Assembly: GCA_026417655.1 (NCBI GenBank)
Contig: JAOACS010000028.1
Span: 1 to 64,000, forward strand
Length of the DNA stretch: 64,000 nt
Source of the DNA: Syntrophobacterales bacterium
GTDB taxonomy: Bacteria > Desulfobacterota > Syntrophobacteria > Syntrophobacterales > Thermodesulforhabdaceae
Direction: 5' to 3'
The position numbers and the translations under genes were made by a program. The notes under the pieces are model-generated. The model was not told the origin of the DNA and made no database searches. It saw nothing but the letters and a program-made list of their open reading frames with translations. Shown piece by piece: positions 43,163 through 52,941 of this stretch (positions are counted from its first letter, which is position 1; every line of letters starts with the position of its first letter).

Positions 43163-46123
43163 ATGGCAATTCAACAGTTTATAAAACGTCTAAAAAACCC
43201 TAGAGAAGAGAGATGGGATATTCTTCACCACGCAGTCCTTGATCCCAAAGACCCAGTCATAGCTCCCATTGAAACCGCAGTCTCCGAAGGCCTCTCGAAG
43301 TTAATACAACAAAAAGCCCTAACCGGGAGTGGAGTAAACCTTGTTAGAATGCATTCCTTTAGAGGCCTTTATACCCACCAGGCGTTGGCTCTAAAGGCCA
43401 TCCGATCAGGGAAACATGTTGTTGTCTCGACCCCCATGGCGAGTGGAAAATCTCTCATATACTACCTAGCCTTCTCTGAAGCTCTCATTGAGAACCCTAA
43501 CTCAAAGGCCCTCTTTGTATTCCCCATAAAGGCTTTAAGTAGAGATCAGCTCGATGCAGCATCCACTTTCTTCTCATCTATTTTCCCCGATGTTAAAGTA
43601 GCAGTCTATGATGGAGATACATCACCAAAGGAACGAATATCCATAAGAGACTCCTGTCCCTCTATCATCATAACTAACCCAGATATGTTGCACTGTGCCC
43701 TTCTTCCTTACCACACTAAATGGCAAAGACTGTGGGAAGATCTTTGCTTAGTGGTGCTAGACGAGATCCACACTTATCGGGGTGTGCTAGGAAGTCATGT
43801 GGCTCAAATCCTGAGAAGACTCTGGAGAGTCCAGAATTTTTACAAAAGCTCCCAGGTTAATAAAGGCGATCTAAAGTTTGTTTTACTTTCGGCAACAATA
43901 GGAAATCCTCTAGAGCTCTCATCCCAACTGACAGGTATTCCAGAGGAAGAGATGATCCTTGTAGATACCTCATCGGCGCCTTTACCACCTCGCCACTTTC
44001 TATTTTTAAAAAGCGATTTCCCCCTATCTCTTACGGCCTCATGGATTCTCGCGGAAGCCGTTTCTGAAAATCTTAAAACAATTGTCTTTACCCGATCAAG
44101 GCGGATGACCGAACTTATCTTCTTGACTATGAAACAGCGATTCCCCCATCTGGCTAAACACATAAGCTCCTATCGGGCTGGCCTCCTACCCTCAGATCGA
44201 CGTGAGATAGAACAGAGGTTTTCACAAAAGAATGGACTAAGAGGTATCATCAGCACAAGTGCAATGGAACTCGGCGTTGACATCGGGAATTTAGATGTTT
44301 GTGTGCTAGTTGGATATCCCGGAACAATTATGAGTACATGGCAAAGGGCAGGACGCGTAGGAAGAGCTGGTCAAGAATCGGCAATAGTTTTAATCCCCCA
44401 GGCCGATGCCCTAGATCAATACATTATAACCCATCCGGAACACCTTCTCTTCGGAAAAACTGAAGTGGCCGTAGCCGATGCGAAAAATCCCCATATACTA
44501 TCGGATCATCTCCTGTGTGCCGCAGCAGAATATCCAATTCAGCCAAGGGAGCTCGAAAGGAATCCCCACTGGACTGAACATCTAAGTTCCCTAAAGGCTG
44601 TAGGAAAGGTATTCTACAGTAAAGATGGGACATGGGTTGCAACCAGTTCCTATCCCCACCGTTTTGTAGATATACGTCAAACCGGAAGGGGATTTACCAT
44701 ATTTCTCAAAGATCTCGAGAAGGATAGACTTCTACCTATCGGTTTTATTGACGGAGTTAGAGCCTTCAGGGAGTGTCACCCTGGGGCTATCTATCTTCAT
44801 CTCGGGGAAACATACGAAGTTACGGAATTTGACCTTCTTCGACGTCGAATAGTCGTTTCCCCCTTTTCAGGGGAATACTTTACAATGGCAAGCTCTATAA
44901 AAGAGACAAGAATCCTTGAAGTCCTTAAATACAAAAGGATCCACAATTTCAACCTTAGACTCGGTAGACTCAGAATTAAGGAACAGATAACCGGCTATGA
45001 AAAAAAGTCCGTAAAAAGTCTTGAGATAATTGGTCAAGAGCCCCTCGATCTCCCTCCTCAACATTACGAAACCCTAGGGTTCTGGATTGAGATTGATCCT
45101 TCGATTCAAGAAATGGTTAGAAAGCTAGAGCTCCACTTTATGGGGGGAATCCACGCCTTGGAACACGCCATCATAAGTATGTTCCCCCTCCTTATTCTCT
45201 GCGACCGTGGTGATATAGGGGGTATCGCCTATCCACTCCATCCGGAAGTTGGAAGGAGCGCCATCTTCATTTACGATGGTTATGAAGGTGGGATAGGTAT
45301 TTGCGAAAAGGCCTTTGATATGATAGAACCTCTCCTCGACAAGGTAAGACAACTTCTTGAATCCTGTAGCTGCCTTAAGGGCTGCCCAAGCTGTATCCAC
45401 TCTCCAAGATGTGGTTCCGGGAATAAACCGCTAGATAAGGAAGCGGCAAAGAAGATCGCTCAAACTCTCCTCCAACCAGTTTCCCTGACCTCCATTAACC
45501 CAGTGATTTTGGTGGAAGACAAGGAGGTTACCAAGGAAAAATCCGAAGAAACTGAAACTCGTATCGCCTTTATGAATCTAGAAACCCAGTTTTTAGCCCA
45601 TGAAGTTGGAGGCTGGCATAATACCCACCTCATGAAGGTCTCTGTGGCCGTGGTCTATGACGAGTTAAAAGACGGTTTTATTATTTACCCCGAAGATGAG
45701 ATGGAAAGACTTATTAGACAGCTTACCGAATACGATCTAATTGTGGGCTTTAATATATTAGATTTTGACTATAGGGTGCTCTCCTATTACACCGATGTCG
45801 ACCTACGAAAGCACCTTCCCACGTTGGACATCCTGAAAGATGTCTACCTTAGCATTGGACGTCGAATAAGTCTTGAACACCTCGCCTCTGTGAATATAAA
45901 GGAGCAAAAAACAGCCAACGGGATTCAAGCTGTCCAATGGTTCCGGGAGGGTAGATGGGATGATCTCGTCGACTACTGTCGAAGGAATGTTATGATAACA
46001 AGAAAGCTCTTTTACAAGGGTCTTTCCGAAGGGGGACTTTACTACTGTGATAGGGACGGAAGTATAAAATTTGCTCCTCTTCATTGGTCCTTGGGAAAAT
46101 CACTCAAAAGGGGAAGCCTATGA
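43163..46123 (+). CDS. DEAD/DEAH helicase with DUF1998 zinc domain and degenerate exonuclease-like domain
   Basis: The 986-residue protein has superfamily-2 helicase motifs (MASGKSLIYY, VVLDEIHTYRG, LSATIGNP, QRAGRVGRAG). A four-cysteine DUF1998/MZB-type site follows (CSCLKGCPSCIHSPRC, about 735-750). The C-terminal RNase H-fold part (about 800-970) keeps Asp869 in motif II (GFNILDFD). Motif I has Asn805 (MNLETQ instead of D-x-E) and motif III has Asn942 (YCRRNV instead of x-D-V). Helicase function in DNA repair is likely, but the nuclease is probably inactive. Its stop overlaps the oxidoreductase start (ATGA). Confidence 0.88.
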   Translation: MAIQQFIKRLKNPREERWDILHHAVLDPKDPVIAPIETAVSEGLSKLIQQKALTGSGVNLVRMHSFRGLYTHQALALKAIRSGKHVVVSTPMASGKSLIYYLAFSEALIENPNSKALFVFPIKALSRDQLDAASTFFSSIFPDVKVAVYDGDTSPKERISIRDSCPSIIITNPDMLHCALLPYHTKWQRLWEDLCLVVLDEIHTYRGVLGSHVAQILRRLWRVQNFYKSSQVNKGDLKFVLLSATIGNPLELSSQLTGIPEEEMILVDTSSAPLPPRHFLFLKSDFPLSLTASWILAEAVSENLKTIVFTRSRRMTELIFLTMKQRFPHLAKHISSYRAGLLPSDRREIEQRFSQKNGLRGIISTSAMELGVDIGNLDVCVLVGYPGTIMSTWQRAGRVGRAGQESAIVLIPQADALDQYIITHPEHLLFGKTEVAVADAKNPHILSDHLLCAAAEYPIQPRELERNPHWTEHLSSLKAVGKVFYSKDGTWVATSSYPHRFVDIRQTGRGFTIFLKDLEKDRLLPIGFIDGVRAFRECHPGAIYLHLGETYEVTEFDLLRRRIVVSPFSGEYFTMASSIKETRILEVLKYKRIHNFNLRLGRLRIKEQITGYEKKSVKSLEIIGQEPLDLPPQHYETLGFWIEIDPSIQEMVRKLELHFMGGIHALEHAIISMFPLLILCDRGDIGGIAYPLHPEVGRSAIFIYDGYEGGIGICEKAFDMIEPLLDKVRQLLESCSCLKGCPSCIHSPRCGSGNKPLDKEAAKKIAQTLLQPVSLTSINPVILVEDKEVTKEKSEETETRIAFMNLETQFLAHEVGGWHNTHLMKVSVAVVYDELKDGFIIYPEDEMERLIRQLTEYDLIVGFNILDFDYRVLSYYTDVDLRKHLPTLDILKDVYLSIGRRISLEHLASVNIKEQKTANGIQAVQWFREGRWDDLVDYCRRNVMITRKLFYKGLSEGGLYYCDRDGSIKFAPLHWSLGKSLKRGSL

Positions 46124-48222
46124 GAGAAGAACAAAATTTTGAAGAGATACGCACCCACTGCAGCCGTATGGATCACGGAGGATGTGGACTAATAGTAAGG
46201 TTGAAAAAGGGGGAGATTGTAGGCATTAGAGGAAACCCGGAGGCACCTCTTAGTAGGGGCTACATCTGCCCCAAGGGGATCGCATCCATAGAAAAACTTC
46301 AACATCCTAAGCGATTGCGGTTTCCCATGAGGAGAATCGATAAACGAGGTGCAAATCGGTGGAAACAAATAAGCTGGGAAGAGGCATTAAAAATCATCTC
46401 CGACAAATTTCTCGAGATAAAGGATCGCTATGGAGCAAGATCGGTTTGTTTCTGCCAGGGTATGCCCAAGGGACTTGAACATTTTGTCTTGATACGGCTT
46501 GCTAATCTCTTTGGTTCACCAAATGTTGTAGCTGTCCAGGACGTATGCCATGCGCCCCGGGAAATTACAGGTCTTCACCTATGCGGTTTTTACCCCGTTG
46601 TGGATTTTCGCCATAAAAGCCGCCTGATAGTTCTTTGGGGAAGCAATCCGATGGCGACAAACGAAGAAGGGGCTACAGGAAAGCTTTTGCTCGAGCAACT
46701 TAGAGAGGGCACCCCCCTTGTGACCGTAGATCCTCGAAAGACAGATATGTCCAAGCGTTCTAAAATCCATCTTCAACTCCGCCCAGGCTCGGACACAGCT
46801 CTAGCTTTAGGTATTTACCGTGTCATTGTCGAGGAAAAACTCTATGACGAAGATTTTGTAAAACAATGGGTAAAGGGCTTTGAAGCGTTTTCAGATCATG
46901 TCAAATCCTATTCTTTAGAGGAGATCTCCAGTATTACTTGGGTTCCTTCAGAGCAAATTATCGAAACAGCGAGGCTCTACGCTACATCTAAACCTGCAGC
47001 GATCCACTGGGGAAATGCTATAGAACAGAACCGTAACAATTTCGATACCGTAAGAAGCCTTATTGCTCTGATGGCCATATGTGGCAACCTGGATATTCCT
47101 GGAGGAAATATTCAACCCCTTGATCCTCCCATAACGCCACTTGGAAAATTTGTCAGAGCATCAAAGATCCCAGAAAAACCAAAAGAGATGATCCATGCTC
47201 ACTTCGGCACTATCCCGAAACTCATGACAGTTCCACCTGCCTTCTTCCGAAGAGCCGTGCTCGAAGGTAAGCCCTATGAAGTGCGAGCCGTCTATATGCA
47301 ATGCACAAATCCACTCATAACCTGGGCAGATAGCGAATTAACCGAGAAGACCTTAAAATCCCTTGATTTCCTCGTGGTGTCCGACGTCTTTTTAACGCCC
47401 ACGGCTCTCTACGCCGATATAGTCCTTCCTGCTGCAACCCAGTTTGAATTTAACGACATCGGCCATTACGGCCTTGGACACGGTTACATACTGGCTCGCC
47501 CCAAAGTAGTGGATCCACCTCTAGAATGTTGGCCGGACATGAAGATCCTAAACGAACTTGGAAAACTTATAACCGATCCATCGGAATGGTATGACAACTA
47601 CGAAGAACTTCTAGAAGAAGTTCTCAAGCCAACTGGGCTCACCTATCGAGAGTTTGCCGAAAGGGGATACCTTGCAGGGGAGGATAAATTTCTTAAGTAC
47701 CGAAACGATGGTTTCAAAACTCCAAGCGGAAAAGTTGAACTCGTAATGCCTCAGGCCTCTAAATGGGGAGCTAAGCCTCTTCCAGATGCTAGAGATCTTC
47801 CTGATACACTCGATGCCTCATTCCCCCTTCTATTGACAAGTGCAAAGGATAAATTCTACCTCCATTCATCCTACCGATGGATTTCGGGGCTTCGGAAATT
47901 AAGTGACCGCCCCTATGTAAAAATCAACCCCGAAACCGCAAGTCGCTACGGGATACAGGATGGTGATGAAGTTATTGTGGAAACCCGAAATGGGAAAAGG
48001 ATTATTCAGACTGCGGAGCTTACCGACTCGGTTCATCCCCTAGTCGTCGTGGCATCTTACGGATGGTGGTTTCCTGAGCTCGAAGCCGAAAGAGAATATG
48101 GATGGAAGATCGCGAACTACAACATGCTCACTTCCGCTCTAGAGCCGGGACAAACCTTTGGAACGTGCAATATGAGGGGTATTGCCTGTAGAATAGCCCC
48201 TCTTAAAAAACATGGGGTATAA
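46120..48222 (+). CDS. Molybdopterin oxidoreductase (DMSO-reductase family) with Asp in the Fe-S site
   Basis: I start at 46120 (700 aa; AGGGGAAG upstream; ATGA overlap with the helicase). It has the bis-MGD domains and a C-terminal molydopterin-binding domain (YGIQDGDEVIVETRNGKR). The Fe-S site reads C14-x3-D18-x3-C22 with Cys50 (ICPKG), so the second cysteine ligand is Asp. Cys in DVCHAPREITG is the likely Mo ligand. There is no Tat signal and no adjacent Fe-S or cytochrome subunit, so it is probably a cytoplasmic single-subunit enzyme. Substrate unknown; the motif recalls the formate dehydrogenase / acetylene hydratase side of the family. Confidence 0.9.
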   Translation: MREEQNFEEIRTHCSRMDHGGCGLIVRLKKGEIVGIRGNPEAPLSRGYICPKGIASIEKLQHPKRLRFPMRRIDKRGANRWKQISWEEALKIISDKFLEIKDRYGARSVCFCQGMPKGLEHFVLIRLANLFGSPNVVAVQDVCHAPREITGLHLCGFYPVVDFRHKSRLIVLWGSNPMATNEEGATGKLLLEQLREGTPLVTVDPRKTDMSKRSKIHLQLRPGSDTALALGIYRVIVEEKLYDEDFVKQWVKGFEAFSDHVKSYSLEEISSITWVPSEQIIETARLYATSKPAAIHWGNAIEQNRNNFDTVRSLIALMAICGNLDIPGGNIQPLDPPITPLGKFVRASKIPEKPKEMIHAHFGTIPKLMTVPPAFFRRAVLEGKPYEVRAVYMQCTNPLITWADSELTEKTLKSLDFLVVSDVFLTPTALYADIVLPAATQFEFNDIGHYGLGHGYILARPKVVDPPLECWPDMKILNELGKLITDPSEWYDNYEELLEEVLKPTGLTYREFAERGYLAGEDKFLKYRNDGFKTPSGKVELVMPQASKWGAKPLPDARDLPDTLDASFPLLLTSAKDKFYLHSSYRWISGLRKLSDRPYVKINPETASRYGIQDGDEVIVETRNGKRIIQTAELTDSVHPLVVVASYGWWFPELEAEREYGWKIANYNMLTSALEPGQTFGTCNMRGIACRIAPLKKHGV

Positions 48223-48229
48223 TCCCTCT

Positions 48230-49024
48230 ATGGGTAAGATATTTAAGATTATCTCAGGGTTCGTATTGGCATGGGCAGGGTGTATTCCCTGCTATGGGGA
48301 TGGTGTTTATCTAGAGGATAGGGGAGGTCGGCTTAAGGGGTTTGTAACAAAGGTCGCAAAGGATTATAACAATTTTTACTCAAAAGATAGGTTGGTTAGG
48401 ACTGGCATAGTTTTTAGTCTGGGAGCCCTTATGGCCAATACACCCTGCGATGAAGAAATCCAGAGCCTTTACCAAACCAAGATAAGAAGTTCTATGACAG
48501 ATGCCTTTTCGAAAAAGGCGAGACTCCTTGGAGAGTGGAAATATCTTATGCCTAGCTCTGCCCTCCTAGCAAGTCTGTCTCTATTTGATGATAGGAGTTA
48601 TTTAGGCAACCTGGGCGCTAAAACATTGAGATCCTATCTAGTCGGGGGCCTTCCAGTCTTTGTCATGCAGCGTGTCACCGGAGCAAGTAGGCCCGGCCAA
48701 GATAAGCATGGATCTTCGTGGGATCTTTTTGGGGACTCTAACGGTGTTAGTGGACACGCCTTCTTTGGGGCTGTTCCCTTTCTTGTATTGGCTAAGACTC
48801 AGGAGGCTTCCCTCGCAAAGTATGCCTTCTACGGAGGATCCTTGGCAGCAGCCTTTTCAAGGTTAAATGATAGCTATCATTATTTTTCCCAAATACTTCT
48901 TGGTTGGTATTTAGCCTACGAAGCGACCGATGCGGTCTTTGAGACAAAAGGAGTCAATAGAACGCTTATCTTCCCTGTGATTGGCCTTAATAAATACGGC
49001 CTCTACTTTGTCACCCATTGGTAG
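48230..49024 (+). CDS. PAP2-superfamily phosphatase-like exported protein
   Basis: I start at 48230 (264 aa), which gives a clean signal peptide (FKIISGFVLAWAGCIPCYG) and avoids overlap with the oxidoreductase. PAP2-like motifs are at ASRPGQD, SGHAF and SRLNDSYHYFSQ. Two motif residues differ from the classical set: the motif 1 Lys is Gln, and the Asp of S-R-x5-H-x3-D is Gln. It may be a periplasmic or outer-membrane lipid phosphatase of a variant class, or inactive. Confidence 0.72.
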   Translation: MGKIFKIISGFVLAWAGCIPCYGDGVYLEDRGGRLKGFVTKVAKDYNNFYSKDRLVRTGIVFSLGALMANTPCDEEIQSLYQTKIRSSMTDAFSKKARLLGEWKYLMPSSALLASLSLFDDRSYLGNLGAKTLRSYLVGGLPVFVMQRVTGASRPGQDKHGSSWDLFGDSNGVSGHAFFGAVPFLVLAKTQEASLAKYAFYGGSLAAAFSRLNDSYHYFSQILLGWYLAYEATDAVFETKGVNRTLIFPVIGLNKYGLYFVTHW

Positions 49025-49048
49025 AAGTTTCCATATAGGTTTATATAA

Positions 49049-50194
49049 ATGGAGAGGCAACATAGTCGAGGTAGAGTTTATTCCTTCCTGAAAAAAGCCC
49101 TAGAAGAAAAACTTTTCACAGCCGTTGCCATGATAGTGTCGCTTGAGGATCGGATCCTTTTTGAAGCCTATCTTGGGAAGGAAGAGGAAAAAGGAGATAT
49201 TATAACTAATTGTCACCTCTTCGACCTTGCTTCCCTTACAAAGCCAATTGTGACCGCAACAGGCTTTATGAAGTTATGTTCCGATGGCATCTTGGATCTA
49301 AGTGATCCTTTACATTACTTTTTTCCTCGAAGATGGATCCATCCAAAATTAAGGGATTTACCGATTTGGGCTATCTTAAGTCATGCCGGTGGGTGGAAAG
49401 ATTACGAACCCTTCTACCGTGAATTGGCCAAGATAGAAGATCCTTTACCGCTCAAGGATTCCTCGAAAAACAAGAAGGAGTATCTATTAAAGCTACTTCT
49501 AGAAACTCCTCCAATTTTTGAGCCCCTAAGGGGATCAAGATATAGCGATCTTGGATACATTCTTTTGGGTTTTATTTTAGAAGACCTTACAGGAATGGCC
49601 TTAGATAGTTTCTGGGAAGATTTATCGAGATCCCTACCAATAAGCCTTCTCTATCTCCCAACAAGGGAGCCTAAGCCTAGTTTAAATGACGTCCCAAAGG
49701 GCTCACCTCAAAAGATCGTATCTACAGGTTGGTGCTCCTGGCGGAGAAGGTGGCTAAAGGGAGAAGTCCATGACGAAAACTGTTTTGCTATGGGAGGAGT
49801 TGCAGGCCATGCTGGTCTATTCGGAACGGCGGAAGCTGTAAGAAGCTGGCTTGTTGAACTATTTATGGCATGGAAAAACAAGAGATCCTCACTTTTCATA
49901 AGGCAAGGAGTGGTGAGACGATTTTGGGAACGCTGTAAAGAGGTCCCAAATTCTACATGGGCGCTAGGCTTCGATACTCCTTCTCCTAAGGACTCGACGA
50001 CAGGAAAATTATTTTCGCCAAAAAGTATTGGACATCTAGGTTTTACGGGCACATCATTTTGGCTTGATCTAAGCGATGGATTCTCCGTTATACTTCTGTC
50101 GAATAGAGTCTACTATCCTGGAACGAAGGAAAGAATGAAGCACTTTAGGACAGAGATCCACAACTTGGCAAGGATAGAATACGGAGACGGGTGA
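49049..50194 (+). CDS. Serine beta-lactamase-like hydrolase/esterase
   Basis: The 381-residue protein has the SxxK motif in DLASLTKPIVTA, a Tyr motif YSDLGY and HAGLFGTAEAV, as in class-C beta-lactamase-related esterases and amidases. It has no clear signal peptide at this start and probably acts in the cytoplasm. True antibiotic hydrolysis is not implied. It stands 25 bases after the PAP2-like gene. The 221-base gap that follows holds the sigma-54 promoter. Confidence 0.85.
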   Translation: MERQHSRGRVYSFLKKALEEKLFTAVAMIVSLEDRILFEAYLGKEEEKGDIITNCHLFDLASLTKPIVTATGFMKLCSDGILDLSDPLHYFFPRRWIHPKLRDLPIWAILSHAGGWKDYEPFYRELAKIEDPLPLKDSSKNKKEYLLKLLLETPPIFEPLRGSRYSDLGYILLGFILEDLTGMALDSFWEDLSRSLPISLLYLPTREPKPSLNDVPKGSPQKIVSTGWCSWRRRWLKGEVHDENCFAMGGVAGHAGLFGTAEAVRSWLVELFMAWKNKRSSLFIRQGVVRRFWERCKEVPNSTWALGFDTPSPKDSTTGKLFSPKSIGHLGFTGTSFWLDLSDGFSVILLSNRVYYPGTKERMKHFRTEIHNLARIEYGDG

Positions 50195-50248
50195 AGTTTC
50201 CTAGATTATAGTTTTTAAGGGATTACCCACCAAAGAGAAACAAAACTG

Positions 50249-50263
50249 TTCACTGGAAGTGAA
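50249..50263. promoter_or_regulatory. Inverted repeat upstream of the amtB promoter
   Basis: TTCACT-GGA-AGTGAA is a perfect 6-bp-arm palindrome about 75 bases upstream of the sigma-54 -24 box, in the zone where an enhancer-binding activator would bind. It does not match the enterobacterial NtrC site closely, so the binding protein is unknown. Confidence 0.45.
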
Positions 50264-50336
50264 ACCTTCCCTTAACCTTACAAAATTGTGCATCCCTCAA
50301 GAATCCCCTATTGCTGATTTCTAGATCTATTCCAAA

Positions 50337-50353
50337 ATGGCACACTTTTTGCC
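50337..50353 (+). promoter_or_regulatory. Sigma-54 promoter of amtB-glnK
   Basis: The sequence TGGCACACTTTTTGC has the -24 GG (50339-50340) and -12 GC (50351-50352) separated by exactly 10 bases, with the TGGCAC and TTGC hexamer context of sigma-54 promoters. It lies about 63 bases upstream of the amtB ATG. Nitrogen-controlled transcription is expected from this family of operons. Confidence 0.85.
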
Positions 50354-50415
50354 CTAGTCTGTTAATGCCTTATTGAACTTATAGTTAATAAATTTTACAC
50401 AGACAGGGGGGCCTT

Positions 50416-52058
<1,643 letters not shown>

Positions 52059-52074
52059 AATGGAGAGGGGTTAC

Positions 52075-52746
52075 ATGGGTAAGGTATTGATTATACAACA
52101 TCTTCCCAATGAAGGAGCTGGAACTATAGAGTGGTTTTTACAACAAAACAGTTTCCCTTTCCTTGTTCACAATGTTTATGAAACAAAGGATGAACTTGGA
52201 CATCCTGAACTGTTTTCCCATCTTGTTGTGATGGGAGGGTTTATGGGTGTTTATGAAGCCGACCAATACCCATTCTTGACAAAAGAGATGAAGTTTATGG
52301 AGGAGTTTGCAAAGATTGGAGGCAAAATATTGGGGGTTTGCCTCGGGGCTCAAATGCTTGCCCACGTCTTTGGAGCAAGGGTCTATAAGGGTGACAAGGG
52401 TAAGGAAGTAGGCTGGTATATTATTCACCCTACGGAAGCAGGTTTGAAGGATCCACTTTTTGGAAAGCTTTTTGAAGGCGAAGAGGATCTATATGCTTTT
52501 CAATGGCACGGCGATACCTTCGATCTTCCAGAGGGGGCAACACTTCTTGCATCAACCGATACCTATCCTAATCAGGCTTTTTGCGTAGACTCCAAGTTAT
52601 ATGGCCTTCAGTTCCACATTGAAGTATCTCAAGAAATGGTAAAGGAATGGTTCCCGGAAAATCCCGAATGGCACACCCCTCCTTTTGGTTGGGAAAAATT
52701 ACTGAAAAGAGCTTTTAGTTTCTACAAGACGTTCTTCCTAACATAG
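52075..52746 (+). CDS. Class I glutamine amidotransferase-like protein
   Basis: I start at 52075 (223 aa; GGAGAGGGG upstream). The catalytic Cys is in GVCLGAQMLA and the His in GLQFHIEVS. The core resembles the GuaA-type glutaminase domain but no synthetase half is encoded. It follows glnK by 16 bases and lies in the sigma-54-driven unit, so it should take part in glutamine or ammonia use. The acceptor is unknown. Confidence 0.85.
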   Translation: MGKVLIIQHLPNEGAGTIEWFLQQNSFPFLVHNVYETKDELGHPELFSHLVVMGGFMGVYEADQYPFLTKEMKFMEEFAKIGGKILGVCLGAQMLAHVFGARVYKGDKGKEVGWYIIHPTEAGLKDPLFGKLFEGEEDLYAFQWHGDTFDLPEGATLLASTDTYPNQAFCVDSKLYGLQFHIEVSQEMVKEWFPENPEWHTPPFGWEKLLKRAFSFYKTFFLT

Positions 52747-52768
52747 GTCTCTACAAACCCCTTACACA

Positions 52769-52806
52769 AAAAGAGTGGGGCCCAATATCTGCTGCCCTAC
52801 TCTTTT
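52769..52806 (+). terminator. Terminator of the amtB-glnK-GATase unit
   Basis: AAAAGAGTGGGGC (52769-52781) and GCCCTACTCTTTT (52794-52806) form a 13-bp stem with one G-T wobble and a 12-base loop. The A-rich and T-rich ends serve as the A and U tracts. It marks the end of the nitrogen operon and separates it from the chemoreceptor gene. Confidence 0.7.
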
Positions 52807-52941
52807 CACCAGACCTCAAATAGGTGTTTCTTCAAAAATTTACCCAGACTCTTGTCTATTCAAAAGGTAGGTGATAAAAGAATCCTTTGTATTAATCCTT
52901 CCTAGAATAGATCCCGAAACATTGCTAGAAGGAGAATCTCC

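Noticed and set aside
49049-50194. Antibiotic-resistance beta-lactamase
   Set aside because: Only the general SxxK serine-hydrolase pattern is present, with no clear signal peptide; esterase/amidase relatives fit equally or better.
52807-52941. Sigma-28 (flagellar) promoter before the chemoreceptor gene
   Set aside because: A GTGATAAA-like -10 is present, but no TAAA box stands at the right distance.
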